DNA of 10,674 nucleotides from Firmicutes bacterium UBA4882 (GCA_002399265.1 DHDG01000008.1:25464-36137); one strand, 5' to 3'; shown: positions 1-7,249, numbered from the stretch's first letter. Notes: generated from the sequence alone by a model not told the origin. Made by a program: numbers and translations.

Positions 1-2
1 CC

Positions 3-1274
3 GCCATCGCCCACTTCTCCGCTGCCAACGAGCTTAGCGCCCTAAAAAGTTCCACGCACGAGACATTGGAACCGTTGATTGACGCCCTCTTGGAGGGTCA
101 AGTACTTCTCTTTGCGGATGGGTGTCACACGGGACTGGCTTTCGTCATGCCCGGCTGGTCCCTGCGCCCGCTTTCCGAACCACCGTCCGAAAAGGCGATT
201 CGCGGCCCACGCGAGGGCTTTACGGAAACTCTGCGCGAAAACATTGCGATGGTGCGGCGCTGGGTGCGTGATCCGGAGCTCCGCGTCACCAAAATGCAGA
301 TTGGAACGCGCACGCACACCGATGTCGCCATTATGTATCTTGGCGATGTTGCCAATCCAGACATCGTGGCGGAAGTGCGCAAGAGGCTTGCCGCTATCAA
401 AATCGACGCTATTTTGGAAGCCGGCTATTTGGAACAGCTCATCACCGACAGTCGGACCACGCTTTTCCCTTTGACGCAGGCTACAGAACGCAGCGATAAA
501 GTCACGTCCGCAATACTGGAAGGCCGCGTCGCAATCATAGTCGATAAAAGCGCTTCCGCCATTATCGTGCCAACTACGGTCAACGAGCTATATCAAAGTC
601 CCGAAGATTATTATTACGACTTCTGGCTGGGCACTCTTTTGCGCGTCATCCGCCTGATCGGGAATAACCTAGCAATCGCCCTACCCGGACTTTATATCGC
701 CCTGGCCGCGGTCAATAGCGAACTTCTACCGACGCAGCTGGCGCTTAATATTGCTGCCTCTCGCCTAGGAGTGCCTTTTCCAATTTTACTCGAAGTATTG
801 TTAGTAGAACTGACGATCGAAATTTTCCGGGAAGCTGGATTGCGCCTCCCCTCCACAGTAGCACAGACATTAGGTGTCGTTGCAGGCGTGGTGCTGGGGT
901 TTGCCGCCGTTCAGATCAGCATAGTATCCAACGCGACTTTGATAGTATCGGTAACCACCGCCGTTGCTTCCTTCTCCGGGCCTAACTTCCAGGTGGGGAT
1001 TTCATGGCGTTGGCTTAAGTATTTCATGATCCTGGGCGGGGCCTTTATGGGACTTTTCGGGATTGTCGCAGTCGGATGCTTTATAGTAGCCCATATGGCA
1101 ACGTTACAGTCTTTCGGGGTATCATATCTGGCTCCGTGGGCACCTTTACAGCCGGATGCCCTCGTCGATGCTCCGTTAAGGCAGCCACTTTGGCTGAAAT
1201 TCAGGCGGCATTCGACCTGGCGAACTAAAAACCGGCGACGCATGGGAGACACAAGAGGGGAGGATAACCCATGA
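3..1274 (+). CDS. gerAA: Spore germination receptor subunit A (GerAA/GerA family), 5'-truncated by the window edge
   Basis: A subunit of a nutrient germinant receptor in the spore inner membrane; together with the B and C subunits it senses germinants and triggers germination. The reading frame is open to the left edge, so the true start is upstream; the TTG at 66 is not a credible start because the visible family homology continues through it. About 423 residues are visible, against roughly 450-540 in the family. In visible numbering, a soluble cytoplasmic half (about 1-200) carries the family signature GPREGFTE (68-75) and the PEDYY motif (200-204). A multi-pass membrane half follows, with the conserved stretches VPFP and FREAGLRLP. 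The C-terminus is basic (KFRRHSTWRTKNRRR). One small oddity is TERSD where most relatives have ERPD. The stop codon overlaps the gerAB start by 4 bases (ATGA), implying translational coupling. The family assignment is firm; the germinant cannot be read from sequence. Confidence 0.93.
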   Translation, partial: AIAHFSAANELSALKSSTHETLEPLIDALLEGQVLLFADGCHTGLAFVMPGWSLRPLSEPPSEKAIRGPREGFTETLRENIAMVRRWVRDPELRVTKMQIGTRTHTDVAIMYLGDVANPDIVAEVRKRLAAIKIDAILEAGYLEQLITDSRTTLFPLTQATERSDKVTSAILEGRVAIIVDKSASAIIVPTTVNELYQSPEDYYYDFWLGTLLRVIRLIGNNLAIALPGLYIALAAVNSELLPTQLALNIAASRLGVPFPILLEVLLVELTIEIFREAGLRLPSTVAQTLGVVAGVVLGFAAVQISIVSNATLIVSVTTAVASFSGPNFQVGISWRWLKYFMILGGAFMGLFGIVAVGCFIVAHMATLQSFGVSYLAPWAPLQPDALVDAPLRQPLWLKFRRHSTWRTKNRRRMGDTRGEDNP

Positions 1275-2368
1275 CATTTCCGGAGAAAACGTCGCTACGC
1301 CCCAGCATGTATTTAGTGCTTATTTTCACAGCCATTATCGGTTATGACATGCTGTCCAACCCGCTGGTATCAGTAAAGGCGCTCGGTAACTCGGGATACT
1401 TTGCTCCATTGGCCGCTGCAGTTCCAGTCATTGCCATTATTATTGCCATGTTTGCGCTACAGAAAAGATTTCCCGGAAAGAGCGGTGTGCAATGTGCTTC
1501 CCTGATAATCGGACATGTGCCGGCCGTAATTATTAATCTGCTGCTCATCATATTCTGGCGGGTTTTTGCCGCTTTATCTGCCCGTGACATTATGACGCTT
1601 GTTTCAACACAGATGCTCCTAAAAACGCCGTTATGGTTTTTTAGCACCATCGGCTATCTTGGAATCATGTATCTGGCTTATCATGGAATCGAAAGCATTT
1701 CCCGTTTTGTCGCGTTTACGTTTATACCGGCCACCATTATAATAATCATCGTCTTCTGCGCGGCGTTTCCTTATATTGATATACGCCAGTTACTACCCGT
1801 CCTCGACTTCAGCATTACTGATCTGATCAAAGGGGCATTCAGCATGAGTTACCTGTACTTTCCTTTGATACTGCTGTTTTTGATCACACCTTACACTAAA
1901 AAGTTGCCTTCTGCGCGACGATTTACCATGGCAGCGCTGGCATTAAGCGTCTTGGTCTTTTTAATCCAAAACATTTGTGCGATCGGCATTTTCGGTACCT
2001 CCGGGCTGAATCGCTATACCTGGCCGACTCTGGAGTTTGCTCATGTGATCAACATTCGCTATATAGCGCTGGAACAGATCGGCGTAGTGCTACTGACTGT
2101 CTGGCTGGTGCTAACATTCGGGGCGGCAGCCTTCAACTATTGGGGGACCGCACTAGCCTTATCACAACTATTTCCCAAGATCAGTTATAAGATGGCTGTA
2201 CTGATTTTAGCGCTGCCAACCGGATTAGTTCTATTACTGCCACAAAACATCATAGATACCCGCTTTTACCTGCTCATTTTTGAGCGATGGGGTGTTTTGG
2301 CGTTCTTTGGCCATCCGCTGATTTTATGGCTGATCGCCGTGATTCGTCGTCAAGGGAAGGAGAGCTAA
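1271..2368 (+). CDS. gerAB: Spore germination receptor subunit B (GerAB, APC-superfamily permease-like)
   Basis: This is the integral membrane subunit of the germinant receptor, related to amino-acid permeases of the APC superfamily, and the subunit generally held to bind the germinant. The 365 aa length is normal for the family. The sequence is almost entirely hydrophobic segments, consistent with about ten transmembrane helices. Family landmarks seen are AYHGIESISR near residues 136-145 (the usual YxxxRGIExIxR-like site), QNICAIGIFG, and a WPTLEFAHVI...ALEQIGVV...W stretch in the second half. The ATG overlaps the gerAA stop, and an AGAGGGGAGG purine run lies just upstream as the ribosome site. 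The gene ends in a short basic tail (RRQGKES). Substrate specificity is unknown. Because a lysine catabolic operon lies next door, an amino-acid germinant is tempting but unsupported. Confidence 0.92.
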   Translation: MTFPEKTSLRPSMYLVLIFTAIIGYDMLSNPLVSVKALGNSGYFAPLAAAVPVIAIIIAMFALQKRFPGKSGVQCASLIIGHVPAVIINLLLIIFWRVFAALSARDIMTLVSTQMLLKTPLWFFSTIGYLGIMYLAYHGIESISRFVAFTFIPATIIIIIVFCAAFPYIDIRQLLPVLDFSITDLIKGAFSMSYLYFPLILLFLITPYTKKLPSARRFTMAALALSVLVFLIQNICAIGIFGTSGLNRYTWPTLEFAHVINIRYIALEQIGVVLLTVWLVLTFGAAAFNYWGTALALSQLFPKISYKMAVLILALPTGLVLLLPQNIIDTRFYLLIFERWGVLAFFGHPLILWLIAVIRRQGKES

Positions 2369-2372
2369 GCGC

Positions 2373-3509
2373 ATGTCAAAGATTAAGCAATTGCTGCTGT
2401 TGTCGTTTATGATACTGCCTGTCTTTCTGCTTTCCGGATGCTGGGATGTCGAAGGATTAGAAAACCGCGAGCTATATACGGCGATTGCCATTGATGGCGC
2501 GGAAGACGCGGCCTTAGAAGACAGATTGAGGGTGACGGTGCAGATTCCGCTGATCAAGAACATCCTGCCTCCCGCAGCCGGGGCGGGTGAGAGTCAAGGC
2601 CCAAAATTCTACACCATTTCTGTTAACGCCAAATCAGTCGGTGAAGCGCTCAACATGATTAATGACCAAGTTAGCGGGGTATTGGACAACGGCCATGTTA
2701 AGTTAGTATTATTACAGGAAGATTATGCGCGGGGCGGCGTGGCACAGGAGTTGGACTTCGTGACCCGCATTCCACAACTGCCCAAGCACGCTAATTTGCT
2801 GATCACACGCCAGACCGGGGAGTACATCCTTAATCAGACTTCTCCGAAGGATTTACTGCCCTCTCTGGATATTTACCAGCAGCTGCAACTGAAGAATTCC
2901 GGACGATCACTGGCTGTGGCGGCCTGGGAGTTTGTCAAAAAGCTTGATGAGCCGGGCCAGGATCCATATATACCCGTTCTTGAGTATAATGAAGACAATA
3001 AAACTTTTGAGTTGAATGGATTGGCGGCGTTTCGGCATGATAAGCTGGCTGGCATTTTGGACACAAACCAAACGCGCTTCATCAGTATGCTTGATCATAG
3101 ACGTAATGATTCTGGCCTTGAGATTCCTCTCCCCGGCGGCAGAGAAGCCGTTTTTAGGGTGGTCAAGGCCAGCAGCCGGATCATTCCTCAAAACCGACAA
3201 GGCAGCAATTTTTTGATTACCTTGAAAGTGCATGCTTCGATTTCGGAGTTTAACTTTGCCCGGCCGAAGCTGACGAAAAAAGAGATGGAGCGCTTGCAGG
3301 AACAGGCGGCACGTTTTGTGAAAGAAGAATGTCAGCAGGTGCTGAGTAGTATTCAGGCATTACACGCCGACGTGCTTTTGCTCGGACTAAGTTGTCACGC
3401 CAAATATGGCAAAGACTTCAGCTATGTAGACTGGCGGGAAAAATACGGCCGGGCAGACATTGATTTGGAGGTGGATTTCACCATCGACCGGGGAGAAGCG
3501 TATTTCTAG
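2373..3509 (+). CDS. gerAC: Spore germination receptor subunit C (GerAC lipoprotein)
   Basis: This is the lipoprotein subunit of the germinant receptor, anchored to the outer face of the spore inner membrane. The 378 aa protein starts with a lipoprotein signal peptide: basic residues (K3, K5), a hydrophobic core, and the lipobox LLSGC with C23 as the lipidated cysteine. The mature protein begins CWDVEGLENRELYTAIAID, close to the family hallmark CWD-x-x-E. The C-terminal domain ends with the expected W...Y....DIDLEVDFTI..G pattern. The ATG follows gerAB by 4 bases with an AGGGAAGGAGAG ribosome site inside the gerAB 3' end, so the three genes form one operon. The length matches relatives, with no frameshift. 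A strong terminator about 80 bases downstream ends the unit. Confidence 0.93.
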   Translation: MSKIKQLLLLSFMILPVFLLSGCWDVEGLENRELYTAIAIDGAEDAALEDRLRVTVQIPLIKNILPPAAGAGESQGPKFYTISVNAKSVGEALNMINDQVSGVLDNGHVKLVLLQEDYARGGVAQELDFVTRIPQLPKHANLLITRQTGEYILNQTSPKDLLPSLDIYQQLQLKNSGRSLAVAAWEFVKKLDEPGQDPYIPVLEYNEDNKTFELNGLAAFRHDKLAGILDTNQTRFISMLDHRRNDSGLEIPLPGGREAVFRVVKASSRIIPQNRQGSNFLITLKVHASISEFNFARPKLTKKEMERLQEQAARFVKEECQQVLSSIQALHADVLLLGLSCHAKYGKDFSYVDWREKYGRADIDLEVDFTIDRGEAYF

Positions 3510-3552
3510 AAGCGGATGCCCAAAAACCGGCACCACGCCTCCCGTTTTTTCC

Positions 3553-3566
3553 GCCCAAATTTGGGC
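3553..3566. promoter_or_regulatory. 14-bp perfect palindrome GCCCAAATTTGGGC, candidate activator/repressor site
   Basis: A perfect inverted repeat without spacer in the ger-kdd intergenic region, followed directly by a further CCCAAAT half-site (3568-3574). Its centre is about 85 bp upstream of the start predicted for the sigma-54-like promoter at 3619-3634. That is a usual distance for an enhancer-binding activator, although such sites often come in pairs and only one is clear here. Function is inferred from symmetry and position; it could also be part of the ger operon 3' region. Confidence 0.35.
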
Positions 3567-3591
3567 ACCCAAATAGTCCAATCACTTCTAA

Positions 3592-3631
3592 ATGCCGCCA
3601 TGGCGCGTTTTGCCATGGCGGCATGCTTTTT
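3592..3631 (+). terminator. Rho-independent terminator of the ger operon
   Basis: A perfect 13-bp inverted repeat (left arm ATGCCGCCATGGC at 3592-3604, right arm 3612-3624) with a 7-base loop GCGTTTT, followed after GC by five Ts (3627-3631). The GC-rich stem plus T-tract is typical of intrinsic termination. It stands 83 bases after the gerAC stop and separates the germination genes from the lysine genes. A weaker imperfect hairpin with a T-run (AAAAACCGG 3522-3530 against CCCGTTTTT 3541-3549) lies just upstream and may add to termination. Confidence 0.85.
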
Positions 3632-3634
3632 GCA
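3619..3634 (+). promoter_or_regulatory. Candidate sigma-54 (-24/-12) promoter for the lysine fermentation operon
   Basis: The sequence CGGCATG-CTTT-TTGCA aligns with the sigma-54 consensus TGGCACG-N4-TTGCW at 10 of 12 specified positions. The two invariant doublets GG (3620-3621) and GC (3632-3633) are kept at the required 10-bp spacing. Transcription would begin near 3645, about 60 bases before the kdd start. The element shares bases with the right arm of the ger terminator, so part of the match could be coincidental. Sigma-54 control by dedicated enhancer-binding activators is known for several amino-acid catabolic operons in anaerobic Bacillota. No sigma-A promoter of comparable quality was seen in this gap. 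Confidence 0.55.
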
Positions 3635-3654
3635 TATGATCATAGTTAGATTAC

Positions 3655-3674
3655 TGGCTAATCTAGACTAGCCA
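3655..3674. promoter_or_regulatory. 20-bp imperfect dyad in the kdd leader, candidate operator or RNA hairpin
   Basis: TGGCTAATCT (3655-3664) is followed at once by AGACTAGCCA (3665-3674). The half-sites are inverted copies that differ at one position (A against G). The dyad lies 31 bases before the kdd ATG, and just downstream of the start predicted from the -24/-12 element, where a repressor would block transcription. A second, overlapping inverted repeat, TAGATTA (3647-3653) and TAATCTA (3659-3665), shares part of the left arm. As RNA, the two hairpins would exclude each other. Role inferred only from symmetry and position. Confidence 0.4.
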
Positions 3675-3692
3675 ATCCAATTTTATGATTAT

Positions 3693-3698
3693 GGAGGG
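3693..3698 (+). promoter_or_regulatory. Ribosome binding site GGAGGG that decides the kdd start
   Basis: GGAGGG lies 7 bases before the ATG at 3706 and only 4 before the ATG at 3703. An earlier in-frame ATG at 3685 lies upstream of this site, so its use would place the ribosome site inside the gene. The ATG at 3706 has the best spacing and gives the family-like N-terminus MRQGCKYGTHRV. Confidence 0.75.
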
Positions 3699-3705
3699 AC
3701 TAATG

Positions 3706-4740
3706 ATGCGTCAAGGTTGTAAGTATGGTACCCATAGAGTTCTGGAGCCCCAAGGTGTTTTACCTCAACCGGCCTGGAAGATCGATAATACCATGGAGAT
3801 TAGTGATAATGAGATTCTGGTTGACGTGCAAACGCTAAACATTGACGCCGCCAGCTTTACCCAGATCAAGAAAGATGTCGGCGATGACCCCGAAAAAGTG
3901 GCTGCCCGTATGAAAGAAATCGTGGCGCAGCGCGGTAAGCACCATAACCCGGTAACTGGTTCCGGCGGTATGTTCATTGGCACCGTGCGGGAAATCGGTC
4001 CGAAACTCAAAGATCGCGACCTGAAGCCCGGCGATCGTATTGCCAGTCTGGTATCGCTATCCTTAACCCCGCTGCGTATTGATCACATTAAGCAAGTACA
4101 CCTGGAACGTGATCAGGTGGATATCGAAGGTCAGGCCATCCTCTTCGAGAGCGGCATTTACGCCAAACTACCGTCAGATATGCCCGAAAGCCTTGCCTTA
4201 GCGGTACTGGACGTCGCCGGTGCCCCGGCGCAAACTGCCAAACTGGTTAAACCGGGCGACACAGTCCTGATTATCGGTGCCGCTGGTAAATCCGGTGTCC
4301 TTTGTCTCTACGAAGCCAAAAAACGCGCCGGCATCAGCGGGAAAGTCATTGCCCTCGGGCACAGCGAGCGCAATGCTGAGCGCATTCGTTCACTCGGCAT
4401 GGCGGATGAAATCATTACGGCAGATGCTTCCAAACCTTTGGAAGTCATGCATGAGGTTGAAAGAGTGACCAACGGCAAACTGGCTGATGTCACCATCAAC
4501 GTAGTCAACATTACCGGTACTGAAATGAGCTCTATCCTTGCGACCCGCGACAACGGGATGGTCTATTTCTTCAGCATGGCGACCAGCTTTACAGCGGCAG
4601 CCCTGGGTGCCGAGGGCGTTGGCAAAGATGTCACCATGTTGATCGGTAACGGTTATACCAAAGATCATGCGGAGATTTCCCTGAATGTCCTGCGTGAGTC
4701 GCCCAAACTGAGAGAGCTGTTTGAAAAGCTTTACGTATAG
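3706..4740 (+). CDS. kdd: L-erythro-3,5-diaminohexanoate dehydrogenase
   Basis: Kdd oxidatively deaminates (3S,5S)-3,5-diaminohexanoate to 3-keto-5-aminohexanoate (5-amino-3-oxohexanoate) and ammonia with NAD(P)+, the third step of lysine fermentation, in the cytoplasm. The protein is 344 aa from the ATG at 3706, the usual size. The N-terminus CKYGTHRVLEPQGVLPQPA is characteristic of this family. A Rossmann-type dinucleotide-binding loop GAAGKSG sits at residues 191-197, after the VKPGDTVLIIG strand, as in zinc-free medium-chain dehydrogenase-like proteins. It is the first gene of the lysine operon, behind the candidate sigma-54 promoter; kamA follows after 65 bases with no terminator between. 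In the Fusobacterium nucleatum cluster, as I remember it, kce precedes kdd, so here kce has moved to the far end. Identification is strong from N-terminal motif, fold and context. Confidence 0.94.
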   Translation: MRQGCKYGTHRVLEPQGVLPQPAWKIDNTMEISDNEILVDVQTLNIDAASFTQIKKDVGDDPEKVAARMKEIVAQRGKHHNPVTGSGGMFIGTVREIGPKLKDRDLKPGDRIASLVSLSLTPLRIDHIKQVHLERDQVDIEGQAILFESGIYAKLPSDMPESLALAVLDVAGAPAQTAKLVKPGDTVLIIGAAGKSGVLCLYEAKKRAGISGKVIALGHSERNAERIRSLGMADEIITADASKPLEVMHEVERVTNGKLADVTINVVNITGTEMSSILATRDNGMVYFFSMATSFTAAALGAEGVGKDVTMLIGNGYTKDHAEISLNVLRESPKLRELFEKLYV

Positions 4741-4791
4741 CCTTGTTGCATTGTTATACGTCTAGTCTTATTGTTAGAAATTTGACCGGTT

Positions 4792-4797
4792 GGGAGG
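4792..4797 (+). promoter_or_regulatory. Ribosome binding site GGGAGG supporting a TTG start for kamA
   Basis: GGGAGG lies 8 bases before the TTG at 4806. There is no in-frame ATG until codon 30, which would remove the conserved N-terminal segment of lysine 2,3-aminomutase. The TTG start therefore fits both the spacing and the family length. Confidence 0.8.
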
Positions 4798-4805
4798 TTA
4801 TTTAA

Positions 4806-6068
4806 TTGCGTCATTTTAGAGAAATCCCCATCTGGAAAAATGTCACCGATGAGGAATGGAATGATTGGAAATGGCAGTTCCGTAACAGGATCATGGATCT
4901 GGATGTGCTCAAACAGGTTGTGCCTCTCACTGCCGAAGAAGAACAGGGCGTGGCGAGCTGCCTCGAGCATCTGCGCATGGCCATCACCCCGCATTATGCG
5001 TCCCTGATCGATCAGGATGATCCAAATTGTCCGATCCGTAAGCAAGCGATTCCGCGCGCACCTGAATTGGACATGGGTGAAAACGACATGCTCGATCCGC
5101 TGAATGAGGATACTGATTCACCGGTACCCCACATCACGCACCGCTACCCGGATCGGGTGCTGTTCCTGGTGACCGATGTCTGCTCGATGTATTGCCGCCA
5201 TTGCACCAGAAGGCGTTTTGCCGGCCAGCATGATCAAGCCATCCAACAGGCAGAGTTTGATCAGGCGATCGAATATATCCAAGAACATAAGCAGATCCGG
5301 GATGTCTTGATTTCGGGCGGAGACCCGCTGACACTTTCCGACGCTTTCTTGGAGGTAATTATCAGGCGCATTCGCGCAATTGATCATGTCGAAGTGATCC
5401 GGATTGGCACGCGTGTTCCGGTAGTCATGCCGCAGCGCATAACCAAAGAACTGGTAGATATGCTGCGCAAATATCATCCTATCTGGATTAACACCCATTT
5501 TAACCATCCATCCGAGATGACGCCAGAGGCACAGTGCGCGCTGGCTATGCTGGCCGACGCTGGTATTCCGCTGGGGAATCAGTCCGTCTTGCTCAAAGGC
5601 GTCAATGACTGCTCCGTCATCATGAAAAAGCTCGTGCATGTGCTGGTCAAAAACAGGGTGCGACCCTATTACATCTATCAATGCGATCTTTCGAGAGGCA
5701 TTGAGCATTTCCGTACGTCCGTCGCCAAGGGAATCGAGATTATTGAACTGCTGCGTGGCCATACGTCCGGATATGCGGTACCCACTTTTGTAGTGGATGC
5801 ACCGGGCGGCGGCGGGAAAATCCCGGTCGGCCCGCAATACCTTATTTCGCAGACGGATCGCAAGGTGATCCTGCGCAATTACGAAGGCGTGATCTGTACT
5901 TATACCGAGCCGATCGATAAGATCAGCGAGTGCAATAATTGCGGCTTGTGTGATGGCGAAAACGGTCTCGATCTGGGTCTGGGGCGTTTGATCAATGGCG
6001 GGGAAATATCTCTGGAGCCCAAAGGTTTGGAGCGTCTGGCACGCCGGAACAACGGTTCGAAAGAGTAA
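4806..6068 (+). CDS. kamA: Lysine 2,3-aminomutase (radical SAM, PLP)
   Basis: KamA moves the alpha-amino group of L-lysine to carbon 3, giving L-beta-lysine, using a [4Fe-4S] cluster, S-adenosylmethionine and PLP. The 420 aa length (TTG start) is close to the 416 aa Clostridium subterminale enzyme, and key residues align with an offset of one. The cluster motif CSMYCRHC gives C126, C130 and C133. K338 in PGGGGKIP is the PLP lysine (K337 there). D294 and D331 match the two aspartates that bind the lysine side-chain amino group, the feature that separates true lysine 2,3-aminomutases from glutamate mutases and EpmB. C269 and the C-terminal CNNCGLC (C376, C379, C382) match the structural zinc site between subunits. 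A beta-lysine/acetyltransferase osmolyte role (ablA) is possible for such enzymes, but the operon points to fermentation. KamB follows after 5 bases. Confidence 0.97.
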   Translation: MRHFREIPIWKNVTDEEWNDWKWQFRNRIMDLDVLKQVVPLTAEEEQGVASCLEHLRMAITPHYASLIDQDDPNCPIRKQAIPRAPELDMGENDMLDPLNEDTDSPVPHITHRYPDRVLFLVTDVCSMYCRHCTRRRFAGQHDQAIQQAEFDQAIEYIQEHKQIRDVLISGGDPLTLSDAFLEVIIRRIRAIDHVEVIRIGTRVPVVMPQRITKELVDMLRKYHPIWINTHFNHPSEMTPEAQCALAMLADAGIPLGNQSVLLKGVNDCSVIMKKLVHVLVKNRVRPYYIYQCDLSRGIEHFRTSVAKGIEIIELLRGHTSGYAVPTFVVDAPGGGGKIPVGPQYLISQTDRKVILRNYEGVICTYTEPIDKISECNNCGLCDGENGLDLGLGRLINGGEISLEPKGLERLARRNNGSKE

Positions 6069-6073
6069 GCGCC

Positions 6074-7234
6074 ATGAATTTGGATTTATTTAAACGCATT
6101 AGCGCTAACAGCACAAGCAGTCTGTCAGTGACTGGCATGGCGAAAAACTGTGGCAAGACCACGGTGTTGAATTATCTGATCCGCGAAGGCGCAGCGGCAC
6201 AGCTGGTGCTGGGCATTACTTCAGCTGGGCGTGATGGCGAAAAGATCGACATCGTCACCGGGCTGCCGAAACCTGCCATTTATGTGCCGCAGGGTAGTTT
6301 GGTAGTGACGGCGGCTGAGACGCTAGAGCAGAATGGCCATGAGTACGGGTGCGAGCGCGGGTACGGCGGCGGCGACGGCGATTATGCCGATATTGCGCTG
6401 CTGCTGCAGACCGACTTTATGACACCGCTTGGGCCACTTGTTTTGGGCCGAGTGCGGCGCGCTGGGAAAATTGAAATTATCGGCGGCAACCGTTTTCAGA
6501 CGGCTCAAGCCGCCATTGAGTTGCTCCAACAGAACGGAGCATCGTTGACGTTAGTTGACGGGGCTGCCAACCGGGTTTTCCTGGCAGCTCCGGCTTTGGT
6601 CGAAGCAGTAGTACTGGCCACCGGGGCGGCAGTGCATCCATCGCTGGATAAGGTCTTGGATGAAACCGCCTTTGCGCTGGAGGTTTGGAAGCTGCCGCAG
6701 ACAGAGAGTGCCGCAGTTCTGAAGGCTGTGGCCGCGGATGCGGCTGCGGTGGCGGCTGCGGAAGCGTCTGCTGGAACTATCGCCGCAGGCATCGCCAGTT
6801 CCGGCGGTCCCAAAACCCCTGTGATCTTTACCGAAGATTGGGATTTGGAAGAAGCGGATGTGCCAACCGTCCTGGGACATGAGGGGACATTGGCGGCTCG
6901 CGTTGGCACGCATGCCAAAGCCTTAGTGCTGCCTGGTGCACTGACCGATGAGCTGTTGGAGCGCCTTAGTGCGGTGCGTCGCCGAAAATTGGGCGGTTTC
7001 GAAATCGTGGTCCAGGATCCGACCCGCGTATTAGCTTCGGCAGTGGGGTTGCACCGTTTTCAAAGGCGCGGTGGAAAAGTCTCCGTGCTGAAACCGGTGC
7101 ATATGGCGGCGGTCACGCTCAACCCGTATTCGCCATACTGGCCGGGGTTTGACGCCCAAGAATTTTTGGAACGCGCAGCTGAAAGATTTGCCCCTTTGCC
7201 GGTTTATGATGTTGTGTTGGGTCGCAAAGGCTGA
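6074..7234 (+). CDS. kamB: KamB-like P-loop protein, putative lysine 5,6-aminomutase reactivase subunit
   Basis: Recognised mainly by position between kamA and kamD and by its P-loop. In known lysine clusters kamB and kamC lie here and are thought to form an ATP-dependent reactivase that renews damaged cobalamin on lysine 5,6-aminomutase. The protein has 386 aa. Near the N-terminus, GMAKNCGKTT (21-30) is a GxxxxxGKT P-loop of the kind seen in dethiobiotin synthetase and CobQ/MobB-like NTPases. Conserved-looking blocks follow: TSAGRDGE (49-56), TPLGP (117-121), VDGAANR (161-167) and LNPYSPYWPGFD (349-360). Two stretches look inserted: a Gly-rich run YGCERGYGGGDGDYAD (91-106) and an Ala-rich run (about 213-241). 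The latter is encoded by very GC-rich repetitive DNA. Translation starts 5 bases after kamA with only a weak AAAGAG site, so it may depend on coupling. No kamC follows. Function inferred; an NTPase is visible, reactivation is not. Confidence 0.75.
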   Translation: MNLDLFKRISANSTSSLSVTGMAKNCGKTTVLNYLIREGAAAQLVLGITSAGRDGEKIDIVTGLPKPAIYVPQGSLVVTAAETLEQNGHEYGCERGYGGGDGDYADIALLLQTDFMTPLGPLVLGRVRRAGKIEIIGGNRFQTAQAAIELLQQNGASLTLVDGAANRVFLAAPALVEAVVLATGAAVHPSLDKVLDETAFALEVWKLPQTESAAVLKAVAADAAAVAAAEASAGTIAAGIASSGGPKTPVIFTEDWDLEEADVPTVLGHEGTLAARVGTHAKALVLPGALTDELLERLSAVRRRKLGGFEIVVQDPTRVLASAVGLHRFQRRGGKVSVLKPVHMAAVTLNPYSPYWPGFDAQEFLERAAERFAPLPVYDVVLGRKG

Positions 7235-7237
7235 CAT

Positions 7238-7249
7238 TGCGACGTCGCA
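7238..7249. repeat. 12-bp palindrome in the kamB-kamD spacer
   Basis: TGCGACGTCGCA is a perfect palindrome directly after the kamB stop. It is followed by a second dyad, AATCG-CA-CGATT (7251-7262). There is no T-tract, so it is not an intrinsic terminator. It could be an mRNA stem at the junction, a binding site, or a scar where another gene (kamC) was lost. Meaning unknown. Confidence 0.35.

Noticed and set aside
3610..3640. Sigma-A promoter TTGCCA-N19-TATGAT for kdd
   Set aside because: The spacing is 2 bp too long and the -35 lies in the terminator loop and arm. The sigma-54 match in the same place is better.
3685..3705. Longer kdd start at the ATG at 3685
   Set aside because: The GGAGGG ribosome site lies downstream of it, and the extra seven residues precede the family N-terminus.
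3510..3705. Lysine riboswitch (L box) in the leader
   Set aside because: The predicted leader is about 60 bases, far shorter than the roughly 170-base aptamer. Such riboswitches usually control biosynthesis or uptake, not fermentation.
4746..4774. Internal sigma-A promoter TTGCAT-N17-TATTGT before kamA
   Set aside because: Only 4 of 6 matches in each box. With no terminator after kdd, read-through from the operon promoter is simpler.
5118..5837. 239-codon open frame on the - strand
   Set aside because: Lies wholly inside kamA, whose catalytic motifs are intact. The translation shows no recognisable domain; it is an antisense shadow.
6505..6918. 137-codon Ala/Ser/Thr-rich open frame on the - strand opposite kamB
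   Set aside because: It results from the GC-rich repetitive codons of the KamB Ala-rich stretch. No ribosome site or known domain.
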